Positions 34,704 through 43,964 of a stretch of 64,000 nucleotides of DNA are shown here, one piece after another. The stretch is from SVTX01 sp045538195 (lineage in GTDB: Bacteria; Bacillota; Clostridia; Oscillospirales; CAG-272), in the NCBI GenBank assembly GCA_045538195.1, contig JAZSRA010000013.1, positions 1 to 64,000 of the forward strand. Direction: 5' to 3'. The position numbers and the translations under genes are program-made. The notes under the pieces are model-generated. The model searched no databases and had not been told where the DNA came from. It was given only the letters and a program-made list of their open reading frames with translations. Each line of letters starts with the position of its first letter. Position 1 is the stretch's first letter.

Positions 34704-36494
34704 TCATATACCCATAACTTTTTCCACCATATCCTTCCGCAGAAGAAGGACTCGCTTGGTCTTGCTCCCGAACCTCAACGTGCGTGTGTTCTCACCCGTG
34801 TCGGTATTAATAAAGCTCTCGTCCGCAAGAGCCTTGCCAAGTGCCTTGGTGGAGATGGTGAAGCCTTCGCCTTGGTCGTCACAGAATTTCTTGACGGCTC
34901 TCTGTGTTGACTCAAAGAAAAGATAATAATATTGCTCGTCCTCATATCCGAGACAGCCCGAAGGAAGGAGTCCGTCACAATCACTCGCAGGGACAACGCA
35001 GACCTGTCCGCAATCCAGCATCGCCAAGAATTTGCGGATGAAGATGTGGGTAGGTCTGTCTTGTTCAACTGCCTTGGATTGGTTGGCAGCGTGAGCGAGC
35101 ATGATCGAGCTGAAGCGCGGGGCGATCTCGTCAACATCCTTCTGCATCAGCACACCCGAATGAAGCATAAAGTCCATCGCGTAATTGAAGCCAAGCTGAA
35201 GGCAAGCCAAGGTGTCGGGGATTCGGTCATGGAACTTGACCTTGTTCTCTCGCAGGGTTGCTCTCCAACAAGCTCGCTCGTTCTGATATTCCTCTGCGAG
35301 TATTTCAAGGAATCTTGCGTAGCGATCATCGTCACACAGAAAGGTCTTCTTCATCCATTCGGTGTAGGCGTACATCATATGGGTGAGCTGACCTTTGGCG
35401 GCTCTCTCTTGAAGCTCTGTGAGGTGAGGCAGATCGATCTGACCGGGCTTCATCTCAATACAGAACAGACGAGCCGTGCCGCTCTCTCCGATGTCGGGAG
35501 CGAACTCTGCCGTCACGATAACGTTGCCCTGCGGAGGACGAGCCTCGCGTAATGTGATCTCGGGAGTCAAACGGTTGCGGGCGGCTCTGTCACCGTAACC
35601 TCTTGCCACCGTCTGCATAATAGCTTTCATATTCTCGCTCTCCTTCCTGCCCGTGGGATGGTAGTCATCCACGCAGGTCAGCACGTCCTTGAGGGAGAAG
35701 GCGCTGTGCGTGATGCTGTTGGCAGTGTCACGGAAGCTCATCGGGAGGTCGGTTGCCGAGAAACTGCCGAAGAAGGAGGTCATCAGCGCGGCGACCGTGC
35801 TTTTCATACTGCCCGTTCTACCGAGCAGGGTGAGAATGAATTTCGGCTCGTGTCCGATCTGACGGAGAAACTCATTCAGCGGAGAGAGGAACACAAGCGC
35901 GAGGCAAGGATAGGTGATCTCCATCGGGATAAGGTCGAGACGGAAGAACCCTGCAAGCTCTGCGTAATCGAAATCCTTGACATCGGCATCAAGGAAGTAC
36001 CGCTTCTGCTTTCCTTGAAGCTGAACGTCGTAAGCTCCGACGCCGGGCATCAGATATTCCCATCTGCCGTCCACCTGCTTCCACCCAGTAAAGGTGAAGA
36101 TGGATTTCTTTGTGGCAAACCTTGCCGTGCTTTTCATTGCGTGGCGCACGTGCTTTTCCACCTGCGGGATGATCTCAAGATCGAGGGAGGCATCGAGATG
36201 GTTGTGAAGCCAATCCATCTTTTCAAGCTCTGTGGCATCGATCTCGAATTCGGGGAGAGGACGACCGTATTCGTCCACACCTCCGATGCGGTATTTGCGT
36301 GTCAGCTCCGTGCCATCGTCGATGGTCAGCTCGCTGACGATCTTGGGTGCAAAGTTGCAAAGTCTTACGTAGAAATTACCTTGCTTCGTGATATGCACCT
36401 TGCAAAGACATCCGTTCACCTCTTCATAAGGCGATGAATAGACGTCTTGAGTGTCCGACAACGCGGACGGGGTTTTGTTAGTTGATTCGCTCAT
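34704..36494 (-). CDS. P-loop ATPase, DUF927/primase-helicase-like
   Basis: 596 residues. N-terminal half (~30-200) resembles the DUF927-type module of element-borne primase-helicase proteins. A RecA/AAA-like ATPase follows, with Walker A LLGRTGSMKST (G225-T233), Walker B VLTCVDD (271-277) and an arginine-rich stretch GYGDRAARNR. The C-terminal 100 residues look like a winged-helix domain. Likely unwinds or initiates on element DNA during transfer replication. ATG 36494 has AAAGGAG upstream. A terminator-like hairpin (36543-36570) lies in its leader. Divergent to the RdRP-like gene. Confidence 0.8.
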   Translation of the reverse strand: MSESTNKTPSALSDTQDVYSSPYEEVNGCLCKVHITKQGNFYVRLCNFAPKIVSELTIDDGTELTRKYRIGGVDEYGRPLPEFEIDATELEKMDWLHNHLDASLDLEIIPQVEKHVRHAMKSTARFATKKSIFTFTGWKQVDGRWEYLMPGVGAYDVQLQGKQKRYFLDADVKDFDYAELAGFFRLDLIPMEITYPCLALVFLSPLNEFLRQIGHEPKFILTLLGRTGSMKSTVAALMTSFFGSFSATDLPMSFRDTANSITHSAFSLKDVLTCVDDYHPTGRKESENMKAIMQTVARGYGDRAARNRLTPEITLREARPPQGNVIVTAEFAPDIGESGTARLFCIEMKPGQIDLPHLTELQERAAKGQLTHMMYAYTEWMKKTFLCDDDRYARFLEILAEEYQNERACWRATLRENKVKFHDRIPDTLACLQLGFNYAMDFMLHSGVLMQKDVDEIAPRFSSIMLAHAANQSKAVEQDRPTHIFIRKFLAMLDCGQVCVVPASDCDGLLPSGCLGYEDEQYYYLFFESTQRAVKKFCDDQGEGFTISTKALGKALADESFINTDTGENTRTLRFGSKTKRVLLLRKDMVEKVMGI

Positions 36495-36537
36495 TGGAAT
36501 CTCCTTTCTGCCTTATGGCGTAAAATTATTTGCAAAC

Positions 36538-36571
36538 AGAAAAAGCCCTCCGAACCAAGTCGGAGAGCTGA
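36538..36571 (-). terminator. attenuator-like hairpin in the leader of the ATPase gene
   Basis: Minus strand CTCCGA and TCGGAG core stem extended by AGCT/GGCT, followed by TTTTTCTG, placed between the presumed promoter and the ATPase ribosome site. It would cut basal transcription unless overridden. Confidence 0.7.
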
Positions 36572-36591
36572 TCTGTGATTGCCGATTGTGA

Positions 36592-36809
36592 GATTATGGG
36601 AGTAGTATTCATTTTACCACTCGCTATATTTCCACGTTAGATGTCACGCAAAAGAGGGCGTAGATAGGGCGTATTTTGCCCGTATTATAAGGGTTTTCTT
36701 TGGCTTCTAAGGCTCGAAAAAACCTTCCGAGGGTAAACGTACCACCCACCCGAATAACGCTGAAAAGGGCGTACATCGGGCAGGATTATGGGAGTAGTAT
36801 TCATTTTAC
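36592..36809 (+). repeat. 26-base direct repeat, two copies in the divergent control region
   Basis: The 26-mer starting GATTATGGGAGTAGTATTC and ending ATTTTAC occurs at 36592-36617 and 36784-36809 in the same orientation. The second copy ends nine bases before the -35 box of the RdRP-like gene. The first lies in the leader of the divergent ATPase gene. Between them the short motif GGGCGTA occurs three times. Likely operators or iterons. Confidence 0.8.
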
Positions 36810-36817
36810 TGTGCCTA

Positions 36818-36846
36818 TTGAAATGTTCACAAAAATATGGTATAAT
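36818..36846 (+). promoter_or_regulatory. sigma-A promoter of the RdRP-like gene
   Basis: TTGAAA, 17-base spacer, TATAAT, 32 bases before the ATG at 36879. Confidence 0.85.
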
Positions 36847-36878
36847 GATAACAAGAACCACGAACAGGAGGCGAAACA

Positions 36879-39800
36879 ATGTCCCACATACGTTATAAGA
36901 TCCATACCATATCCGCGCAGGCATTGATCGCCTACGCAAAAAGCTATAACGCTGATCCCGACCGCTATCATTATCATTTGAACAAGCGGGAGACCGAAAG
37001 CGTCATTGTACGGCAGGGAGAGACCTACCAAGAGGACAACGCCATCTTCTTCCAAGCTATGTGCGCCGTCAAGGGTGATGATTATAAACACTCTGATTTT
37101 TCTACCGTCCTCGATGACCTTTCCGACGTTATCTTCTACGTTGACTTCAAGGGCATCTTTGACCGAAGCGACAGCAACCCGAGAATTGCTACAAGGCAGA
37201 AGAAGGCGGAGAGTATGTTCCGTCCCGAAGGTATCTTCCTTGACTTCGGTAACGGTGAGGAACAATATTTTGCTTTTGAACGTTCCGCAAGTATGAGTCG
37301 TAACGCTCGACTTGCATTTATCCGTGCGGATGTGTACGGCAAGGTTCACTCACGAATGACTCTTGATATGCAGATCGGTGATTGTCAGCTTTCCAAGCTC
37401 TACGCCTATAACGGTCTGATGTTTTCAAGCGGAACGAGAATTGAAGCACCGAACCTTTGGAAGAATCACAGCATAGTTGTTATTGACAACCCGAAGGAAG
37501 TGGTCAGAGGGGTGAACGTCATTACCGTTGAGGATGTCACGGGCGAAGGCAACCTTCGCAAATATGAGCGCGTTGAAACCAAGACCGATATCAAGGTCAC
37601 GCTGTTTGACGGAGAAGGTCTTATCTCCAAGGAGTTTTCGGAGCAGATCGACCAAGATCTTTCAAAGCATCACGAGCACCATTCCTTCCAAATTCGTATG
37701 CCCTATATCAAGGGTATGGTTCACGAGGTGGACTTCCGAAAGATGCTTTTGGGTGTTGGCATTACGATGATCAAGGATATTTGGGGCAATCCCCATCCTG
37801 TCAGAGAGGTCAATCTGATACTGACCAAGAGCCAATTGAAGGGCTTTGGATGGCTTGAAGAAAGCGGATACCATTGGTATAAATATATCCGTGTCTGCGA
37901 GAACTACCGCCACGCACTCTACGTGACGGGAATCAGTAAGTCTGAACCCGAGGAAGTGACCGAGTTGAATTATCAGTTCCTTAATACCGTTTCAATGAAA
38001 GCCGAGCTGTTCCGTCCCGATAATCTGCCTCTCGGTTGGGAGCATAGCCCCGACGAGGAAGAACGCAATTGGCTGACCAAGGCGACCGAGCAGAGGTATT
38101 ATGACCTCGTTGCCGACGAAGACTACCGTCGTGAGATGTTCCGTGAACGTGAGGATTATTGGTTCGCCACAAAGAAGAAAAAAGAAAGCAAGCTCGCAGA
38201 CCTGCTTTACGTAAACCCCTTGTTTATAAACGAATCCTATTATGAGAACGAGCTTGACGCTCTTGCGGAAAAGGTCCTGAAGAATTATGCCGTGGGTAAG
38301 CTCTTGATTGCCGGTGATAACCGTTTCCTCTCGGCTGATCTTATCTCTTTTCTGTATTATCTTGTTCAGCCCTATGCAAACGTAAGCGAGAAGGCATACC
38401 GCTTGCAGATGTCGCTCTATCGGGAAATGCTAAAGGACTCGGAGATCTACGCACCGGGTGCCGTCTATGATACCCAAGACCGTTATACCTTGCTTCGCAA
38501 TCCCCATATTGCACGTAACGAGGAGGTCTTGGCAGTACCTGCAGAGGAAACGGAGCATAACCTCCGCGACATATACCTATCTCACTTGACCGACGTTGTA
38601 ATGGTATCTCCCACGGCACTCATAGCCGAACGCCTTGGCGGTGCGGACTACGACGGCGATATGATAAAGACCATAGCCGAGCCGATTCTGAACGATTGCG
38701 TTATGCAGAACTATGCAGGGGCAGACTATGCTATCAGCCATCAGACCTCGCTCCCGCTTTTGCAGATACCCTCTGCCGATCCGCTGATACACAACGCAAA
38801 CGATTGGCACGCACGCTTTGAGGCTATCCGCAATACCTTTTCTTCCCGTGTCGGTCAGATCTCCAATGCGGCACTTGACCGCAGTATTATTGCCTACGAC
38901 GAGAATATCGACTCCGAGACCAAGGAGAAATGCAGACAAGAGACGGAAACGCTTGCCATCCTTACTGGACTTGAGATCGACTCCGCAAAAAGCGGTATCA
39001 AGCCCGATCTGTCTGAATATCTCAGCAAAAAGAAGATAAAGCGCAGCAGTTTTCTGAAATATAAGTCCATTCTTGAAAGCTCCGAGGAGCGCCGTCCGTG
39101 GTATGAGCCTACCTTTGACGAGCAGTTCAAGGAATATTTCGGCTCTACCGATTGGCAGGGTGTCAGTTCCAATTTGGAGAAGCTGCCGTATTACGCGCAG
39201 ATGCTCAAAAAGAACACTACCAAGGCAAAGCGCAAGCCTGCCAAAGCATCCGAACTTTTCACCTTTGCCACCGAGCAGGGGTGGGAGAAGAAGCTTGATC
39301 CCGATATCCTTGAACGTATCACGATACTTGTGAGAACATATGAGAGCTGTCTGAAGCGCATCCGCGCAAGCCAGCACCTCCCGAACGCCAAGGCGAAGAA
39401 AAAAGGCATTAACCGCGTCCTGTTTATGCGTGACGAGGAAAACACCTACGATGCCGATGAGCTTTACGCTCTGTTTGTCAATCTCCCTGCTGACCGTGTG
39501 AGCGAGATCCGACGTGCGATACGTGAGGGAAAGTGGCACTTTATGACCGAAGATCAGAGAACTTTGTTCCTCTGCAAGTATCTGCCCGAGGATGAATTTA
39601 CCGAGTATTACGATCTGTTCTCGGATTTCCGTTGCGGCGGTTACCGCTTGCTCGGAGATCTGATTATGGATACCGACAACGATAACATTCAGCAGAACCG
39701 CGCAAGGCTGCATTATGAGGGCGATTCTCCCGAAATGACGGCTCTGCTCAAAGCCTATACGGATAAGTTATCCGGCACAAACTACCGTGAGGCGGTTGCC

Positions 39801-39950
39801 AAAAAGTGCTTGGAGCTTGTCAAGGGCATCTGCAAGCCCGCCACGGCGGTCAAGTATGTGGTGGCTCTCAATAAGCGGTCATTCCTTTGGGACGTGCTTT
39901 GGGAATCCGTTGAAAAATTTGCTTTGAAGAAGGAGGTTGACCGAAAGTGA
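36879..39950 (+). CDS. RdRP/YonO-like double-psi beta-barrel RNA polymerase of a mobile element
   Basis: 1023 residues, single chain. The catalytic metal motif of the two-barrel RNA polymerases is present: GGADYDGDM (D590, D592, D594), matching DbDGD of eukaryotic RdRPs. Flanking family features also occur in order: RNPHIARNEE (540-549; compare RNPCLHPGD), a hydrophobic strand DVVMVSP, and EIDSAKSG (699-706; compare VDFPKTG). PYIKGMV (K278) is a candidate for the basic residue of the first barrel. This superfamily covers cellular RdRPs and the phage SPbeta polymerase YonO. Template is unknown: it could transcribe element DNA, prime replication, or copy RNA. AGGAGG precedes the ATG. The next gene starts inside its stop codon. 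Confidence 0.85.
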   Translation: MSHIRYKIHTISAQALIAYAKSYNADPDRYHYHLNKRETESVIVRQGETYQEDNAIFFQAMCAVKGDDYKHSDFSTVLDDLSDVIFYVDFKGIFDRSDSNPRIATRQKKAESMFRPEGIFLDFGNGEEQYFAFERSASMSRNARLAFIRADVYGKVHSRMTLDMQIGDCQLSKLYAYNGLMFSSGTRIEAPNLWKNHSIVVIDNPKEVVRGVNVITVEDVTGEGNLRKYERVETKTDIKVTLFDGEGLISKEFSEQIDQDLSKHHEHHSFQIRMPYIKGMVHEVDFRKMLLGVGITMIKDIWGNPHPVREVNLILTKSQLKGFGWLEESGYHWYKYIRVCENYRHALYVTGISKSEPEEVTELNYQFLNTVSMKAELFRPDNLPLGWEHSPDEEERNWLTKATEQRYYDLVADEDYRREMFREREDYWFATKKKKESKLADLLYVNPLFINESYYENELDALAEKVLKNYAVGKLLIAGDNRFLSADLISFLYYLVQPYANVSEKAYRLQMSLYREMLKDSEIYAPGAVYDTQDRYTLLRNPHIARNEEVLAVPAEETEHNLRDIYLSHLTDVVMVSPTALIAERLGGADYDGDMIKTIAEPILNDCVMQNYAGADYAISHQTSLPLLQIPSADPLIHNANDWHARFEAIRNTFSSRVGQISNAALDRSIIAYDENIDSETKEKCRQETETLAILTGLEIDSAKSGIKPDLSEYLSKKKIKRSSFLKYKSILESSEERRPWYEPTFDEQFKEYFGSTDWQGVSSNLEKLPYYAQMLKKNTTKAKRKPAKASELFTFATEQGWEKKLDPDILERITILVRTYESCLKRIRASQHLPNAKAKKKGINRVLFMRDEENTYDADELYALFVNLPADRVSEIRRAIREGKWHFMTEDQRTLFLCKYLPEDEFTEYYDLFSDFRCGGYRLLGDLIMDTDNDNIQQNRARLHYEGDSPEMTALLKAYTDKLSGTNYREAVAKKCLELVKGICKPATAVKYVVALNKRSFLWDVLWESVEKFALKKEVDRK

Positions 39951-40804
39951 CCAACGAATGGAACGAATATAAAGACTATATCGGTCAGCCGACCTATACC
40001 GTATCTAACGGCAAGGACACCTCTTTTCTCGGCAGGTTCACCACCGATATGATCAAGGATTTCAAAGGCTTTGCCCGCATTTTCACCATCCTCGCCCGTG
40101 GGTATCTCTTTCATAATGCCGACGGCTCGCTGAAGGACGGAGATCCGCGAGAACGTATCGAGTACGCCCGACGCGCTCTTTGTGCGTGGTGTAGCCTGCC
40201 GAGCAACAAAAAAGCCACTCCTACGAAGGAATGGCAGTATAGCACCGATTTTTCAGAGTATTACGAGGAATTTCCCGAGCTTGTCACCGAGAACGGCGCA
40301 GGGTGGTATTACCGACACATTCACGCGCTTGCCGAGTTTATCCGTAATAATACGAACAGCGTAAATAAGCGGTTGCATTGCTTGGCAGAGAGAACGAAGG
40401 AATGGGATGCGGCTTGGGAGAACAAGGTCAAGCAGTATCAAGTACCGCTTTTCTCGTCAAACACCAATGCCGAGTGGCTTCTGTCCTTCGACAGCGCGAT
40501 TGCCGATGCCTTGGAGCTTGGTGCGCTACGGTGCGAGGCGGTAACACTTACGGCAGAACAAACAAAGCGTTTGGAGCAGTTCAAGCCGAAGGATGTGCCG
40601 TTGAAGGTACTGACCACGCTTGCCGAGTTCTATATTGCCAACAAGCAGGAGCAGAGCGAGTGGGTGATCTTGCCCGTGACCAATATCGGTGCATATCTCG
40701 GCAGCTCGTCGCTCGGTAGGCAATATTTGAGTAAAATACCGCCCGAACTGATGGAGCGTAAACAAAGTAGCTTCGGGGCGAGTGTGTATAAAATGATAAT
40801 ATAA
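39947..40804 (+). CDS. unknown partner protein coupled to the RdRP-like polymerase
   Basis: 285 residues, starting with GTG whose TGA overlaps the polymerase stop (AAAGTGA), a sign of translational coupling and a likely complex. An N-terminal helical region (~25-110) with WCSLPSNKK is followed by a Trp-rich middle (EFIRNN...EWDAAWENK) and a C-terminal ~90 residues that look like a winged-helix (ILPVTNIGAYLGSSSLGRQYL). No signal peptide or membrane segment. I do not recognise the family; DNA binding or polymerase loading is a guess from context. Confidence 0.8.
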   Translation: MTNEWNEYKDYIGQPTYTVSNGKDTSFLGRFTTDMIKDFKGFARIFTILARGYLFHNADGSLKDGDPRERIEYARRALCAWCSLPSNKKATPTKEWQYSTDFSEYYEEFPELVTENGAGWYYRHIHALAEFIRNNTNSVNKRLHCLAERTKEWDAAWENKVKQYQVPLFSSNTNAEWLLSFDSAIADALELGALRCEAVTLTAEQTKRLEQFKPKDVPLKVLTTLAEFYIANKQEQSEWVILPVTNIGAYLGSSSLGRQYLSKIPPELMERKQSSFGASVYKMII

Positions 40805-41034
40805 TAAATTTGATTAACGAACAAACTTCCTCTTTCATGTAAAAAGCACGTGTGACATTTGTTACATAGAAATTAATTGGCTTAATTGAAAATAAAGCAC
40901 CAATGCTTTGGATGGAACTTAAAAGCAAGGGTGTTTTGTTCTGTTCTTTTTTGTTGAGAAAAAGTTGCAAATAATTTTCAAAAAAGTTATTTTCCTACTT
41001 GAAAAATCTGCTCAAATGTGATATAATAAGAATA
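40805..41034 (+). other. gene-free spacer between polymerase partner and cargo leader
   Basis: AT-rich. It holds a weak terminator (40894-40938; AAGCACC/GGTGTTT and GCTTT/AAAGC stems, then TTTTGTTCTGTTCTTTTTT) for the polymerase operon and the promoter of the cargo genes. Confidence 0.6.
41000..41028 (+). promoter_or_regulatory. sigma-A promoter of the cargo operon
   Basis: TTGAAA, 17-base spacer, TATAAT. Confidence 0.85.
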
Positions 41035-41215
41035 CAATAGATAGCCGTAAGAGAGCAAGTACCCAACCTACAATCGATGTGTAATGATATTTGTCGATTA
41101 GAACTGTTTTCTCGCGGACATTAAGAGTCCGTGTAGAGGATATCGGCTTAATAACAAACATAAGCGCATAAAGATTTCGGGATGGATGCCTGGTGTCTTT
41201 ATGCGTTGTTTTATT
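41035..41215 (+). ncRNA. structured leader RNA ending in a terminator
   Basis: From the expected transcription start the RNA can form a three-way junction: P1 AGCCG/CGGCT (41043-41047 with about 41147-41151), an arm containing AATCGA/TCGATT, and an arm CGGAC ATTAAGA GTCCG. It is followed by an 11-bp terminator (GCGCATAAAGA/TCTTTATGCGT, then TGTTTTATT, 41164-41215). The layout is that of a riboswitch or attenuator. I matched it to no known class (not purine, TPP, c-di-GMP, ZTP or T-box). Confidence 0.6.
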
Positions 41216-41246
41216 GAATAAAAATTATTTAAGGAGGGATTGCCTT

Positions 41247-41354
41247 ATGATGAAAAGACGCAATCTAAATGTTCACACGTTCACCAACCGCAGATACCCT
41301 CTGCTCTTGCTTTCTTGTTTCACAACCAAGCAGCTTGCTAACAATAGCAAATAA
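41247..41354 (+). CDS. 35-residue leader-peptide candidate
   Basis: Starts MMKRRNLNVHTFTNRRYPLL and includes a run of four leucines. It has the best ribosome site in the region (AAGGAGGG, seven to eight bases from the ATG). It lies after the terminator of the structured leader and 33 bases before the big secreted-protein gene. Basic and short, with no signal peptide; it is likely a regulatory leader like those controlling inducible genes on Firmicute elements. Confidence 0.55.
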   Translation: MMKRRNLNVHTFTNRRYPLLLLSCFTTKQLANNSK

Positions 41355-41387
41355 TTTGTGTTTCAAGATTGATTAAGGAGGTTTACA

Positions 41388-43937
41388 ATGATTATTCAAA
41401 AAATCAAACATAACAGCTATAAGTTGATTGCAGTCATATTGATTATGAGTTTCGTGTTTTCTTTGATGCCATTTTCTGCATATGCAACAGAATTTGCTCC
41501 TGTTGAAGAACAAGAAAACGATTATGAAACAATTGTTGAAATAGAGGAAAAAAGAGAGCAAAATGTAAAACACTTTTTACTTCCGGATGGAAGTTATGAA
41601 GCTGTTGTTTATACTGATGCTGTTCATAGAAAGGACGAAAATGGCAAATGGGTTGACATTGATAATCGCCTATATGAAGACAATAAACATGGCTATATAA
41701 CTGAGGATGAGAGGATAATTTTCAACAAAAAAGTCAACAAAAACAATAGGGAAATATTCTCATTATCTGAAAATGGTTATAAAATATCTTTTTCCACTTT
41801 GGATGATGACATAAAGAATGTCAATGCGAAATTATCAAATCATACCCAAAAATACACCCCAGACCCAAATGATACCGTTACGGAGCAATATAAGAAAATT
41901 AAGGAAATTGATAATGCTACAATTATCAACTACAAAAACATAAAAAAGAACACGTCATATGAATATGAGATAAAAGCTGATTACGTAAAGGAAAAGATTA
42001 TACTTGCTTCTGCGTGTGATAACTATGTATATACGTTTATTTTGGAACTTGACGGATTGGAAGCACGTTTGGAAGAGGATGGTTCAATAAGTTTAAATGA
42101 TTTAAATAACAAAAATCGCATTTATACATTTCCTATTCCGTTTATGTATGATGCAGCTGGACTTGAATCGTATGAAGTTCAATACAGTTTAGATTTAATA
42201 GGAGACGGTAAATATTCTTTGTCTATTGAAGCTAATGATGAATGGATAAATGATGAAAGCAGAGCATTTCCAGTAATTATTGATCCAACTATTCGTCCTG
42301 ATTCGTATCTTGTTTATGATACATATACCTATTCTTCCTACCCAACAACAAATTACGGTCTATCGAGTGAATTGTGGATAAGTTCTGGTCGCACTACTTA
42401 CATTAGAACCGCCATACCTACTATACCAGACGATGCTATTATACGATCCGCGAATCTGTATGTTGCATATTATTACCACGCTGGGGTTACCTCTGGTAAT
42501 GTAGATGTTGGTGCTTATAAGGTTAATACATATTGGGGTGAGACTTCTTGGACATGGACTCAATCACAAAGCTATTCAAATTATGGTTATTCCAGTCTGA
42601 GAATGGATTCTCAGAGCTTAAGTGCCGCAAAGGGGGCTACTTCAGATTCTCCACAATGGGTAAATTTCGATATAACATCTGCTGCACAAGATTGGTATGA
42701 TGGTACGTCATCGAATTATGGAATTGCCTTAAAATATTTAACAAGTAGCACCAATTATTCGGTTATACTCAAATCTTATGAATCAGAAAGATATAATCGT
42801 GCTTATATCACAATATCTTACTATACTAACAGTTCACAGATAATTGAGGATGGCGTTTATTGGATAGCGAGCAAATCAACGAAAGGAGCAAGTGGAAACT
42901 CGAGATTAATTGATGTTGAAGGAAACAGTACTGATATAAATACTGAAATTCAGCAATGGGATTCCAGCGACCCATCGGTTGACAAATATAGAGCACAGCT
43001 TTTTTATGTCAAGTATGTTGGTGAAGGATACTACAGGATATACACTTTTTCTAATCCAAATTATTGCTTGAAAATTGATGGAAATGGCGGGGTAGATACT
43101 GGGGATGAGAACATAAATCCAAATTATACCAAGTGGTCAATAAGCGGATCCTCTTCAGGTGGATATACAATTACTAACTGGGCAGGAAGCAGTCTTTCAA
43201 TTACAGTACCTAACTCGATTACGAACGGGACTGGACTTGAATTATCATCGAAATACTCCAATGACAATAACAGGAATAAGTGGTCTTTTAATAAGTTTGA
43301 AGGCTATGTTATGAGCATTGTTGTTGACCCGGGCACTTTGGGCGGCGGAACTGGAGGAACCGGTCATGGGTTTTTAATGATTGAAAACTGTTCTTCGGAT
43401 GCTGCGATTATGGGATTTGTGACCGTTATGCCGGAACAGACGATTACAATTGGAACTGCTGGCAATTTCTGGGGTTCTGAAGGTTCGAGCAGTAGTGGTG
43501 AAGCTCACGAAGGCATATTCTATAATCGAGAAGCCTATCATTTCCGTGCCAGCGATTATTATCAAACAAGGGTGTCATTGTCAATATTGATTGACAGTGA
43601 TGATCTTGCCACAATTAACGAGGATTATCTTCGAAATGATAAATATAACGATTGGAATTTGTGGTGGTGGGGTTCTCATAATTGTACTTGGTTTGCTATG
43701 AATGTTTGGAATGCAGTCTCCGATTGGGATGTAGATGCATACCAAGGATGGGGGTTAGGACATAATCCATGGACGCTTGCATCTTCGATTAAAGAATATA
43801 GTTGGTATACTGAACAGATAGATATACCAGAAACAGACTGGTACGGTTATTACTATTACAATTCTTCGACAAACGTAAAATATTTTACATATGTGCAAGG
43901 TGATGATGGAGCATTTCCATCGATAGAAGAAGATTAG
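41388..43937 (+). CDS. secreted DNRLRE-ricin-papain-like toxin candidate
   Basis: 849 residues, clearly more AT-rich than neighbours. Signal peptide with cleavage after AYA (~32). An N-terminal acidic region (~35-300) resembles the front of Rhs/wall-associated proteins (DGSYEAVVYTDAVHRKDENG). A DNRLRE beta-sandwich (~303-480) with YPTTNYGLSSELWI and VNFDITSAAQDWYDG. A ricin-type beta-trefoil (~486-640) with YRIYTFSNPNYCLKIDG. A C-terminal domain (~645-849) with TGHGFLMIEN (H660) and NCTWFAMN (C766), the His-before-Cys order of permuted papain/NlpC-like folds. A toxin or peptidase role is inferred. AAGGAGG precedes the ATG. A small membrane protein gene follows. Confidence 0.8.
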   Translation: MIIQKIKHNSYKLIAVILIMSFVFSLMPFSAYATEFAPVEEQENDYETIVEIEEKREQNVKHFLLPDGSYEAVVYTDAVHRKDENGKWVDIDNRLYEDNKHGYITEDERIIFNKKVNKNNREIFSLSENGYKISFSTLDDDIKNVNAKLSNHTQKYTPDPNDTVTEQYKKIKEIDNATIINYKNIKKNTSYEYEIKADYVKEKIILASACDNYVYTFILELDGLEARLEEDGSISLNDLNNKNRIYTFPIPFMYDAAGLESYEVQYSLDLIGDGKYSLSIEANDEWINDESRAFPVIIDPTIRPDSYLVYDTYTYSSYPTTNYGLSSELWISSGRTTYIRTAIPTIPDDAIIRSANLYVAYYYHAGVTSGNVDVGAYKVNTYWGETSWTWTQSQSYSNYGYSSLRMDSQSLSAAKGATSDSPQWVNFDITSAAQDWYDGTSSNYGIALKYLTSSTNYSVILKSYESERYNRAYITISYYTNSSQIIEDGVYWIASKSTKGASGNSRLIDVEGNSTDINTEIQQWDSSDPSVDKYRAQLFYVKYVGEGYYRIYTFSNPNYCLKIDGNGGVDTGDENINPNYTKWSISGSSSGGYTITNWAGSSLSITVPNSITNGTGLELSSKYSNDNNRNKWSFNKFEGYVMSIVVDPGTLGGGTGGTGHGFLMIENCSSDAAIMGFVTVMPEQTITIGTAGNFWGSEGSSSSGEAHEGIFYNREAYHFRASDYYQTRVSLSILIDSDDLATINEDYLRNDKYNDWNLWWWGSHNCTWFAMNVWNAVSDWDVDAYQGWGLGHNPWTLASSIKEYSWYTEQIDIPETDWYGYYYYNSSTNVKYFTYVQGDDGAFPSIEED

Positions 43938-43964
43938 ACTGGTTTGTTGGAAGGAGGTTAGAAT

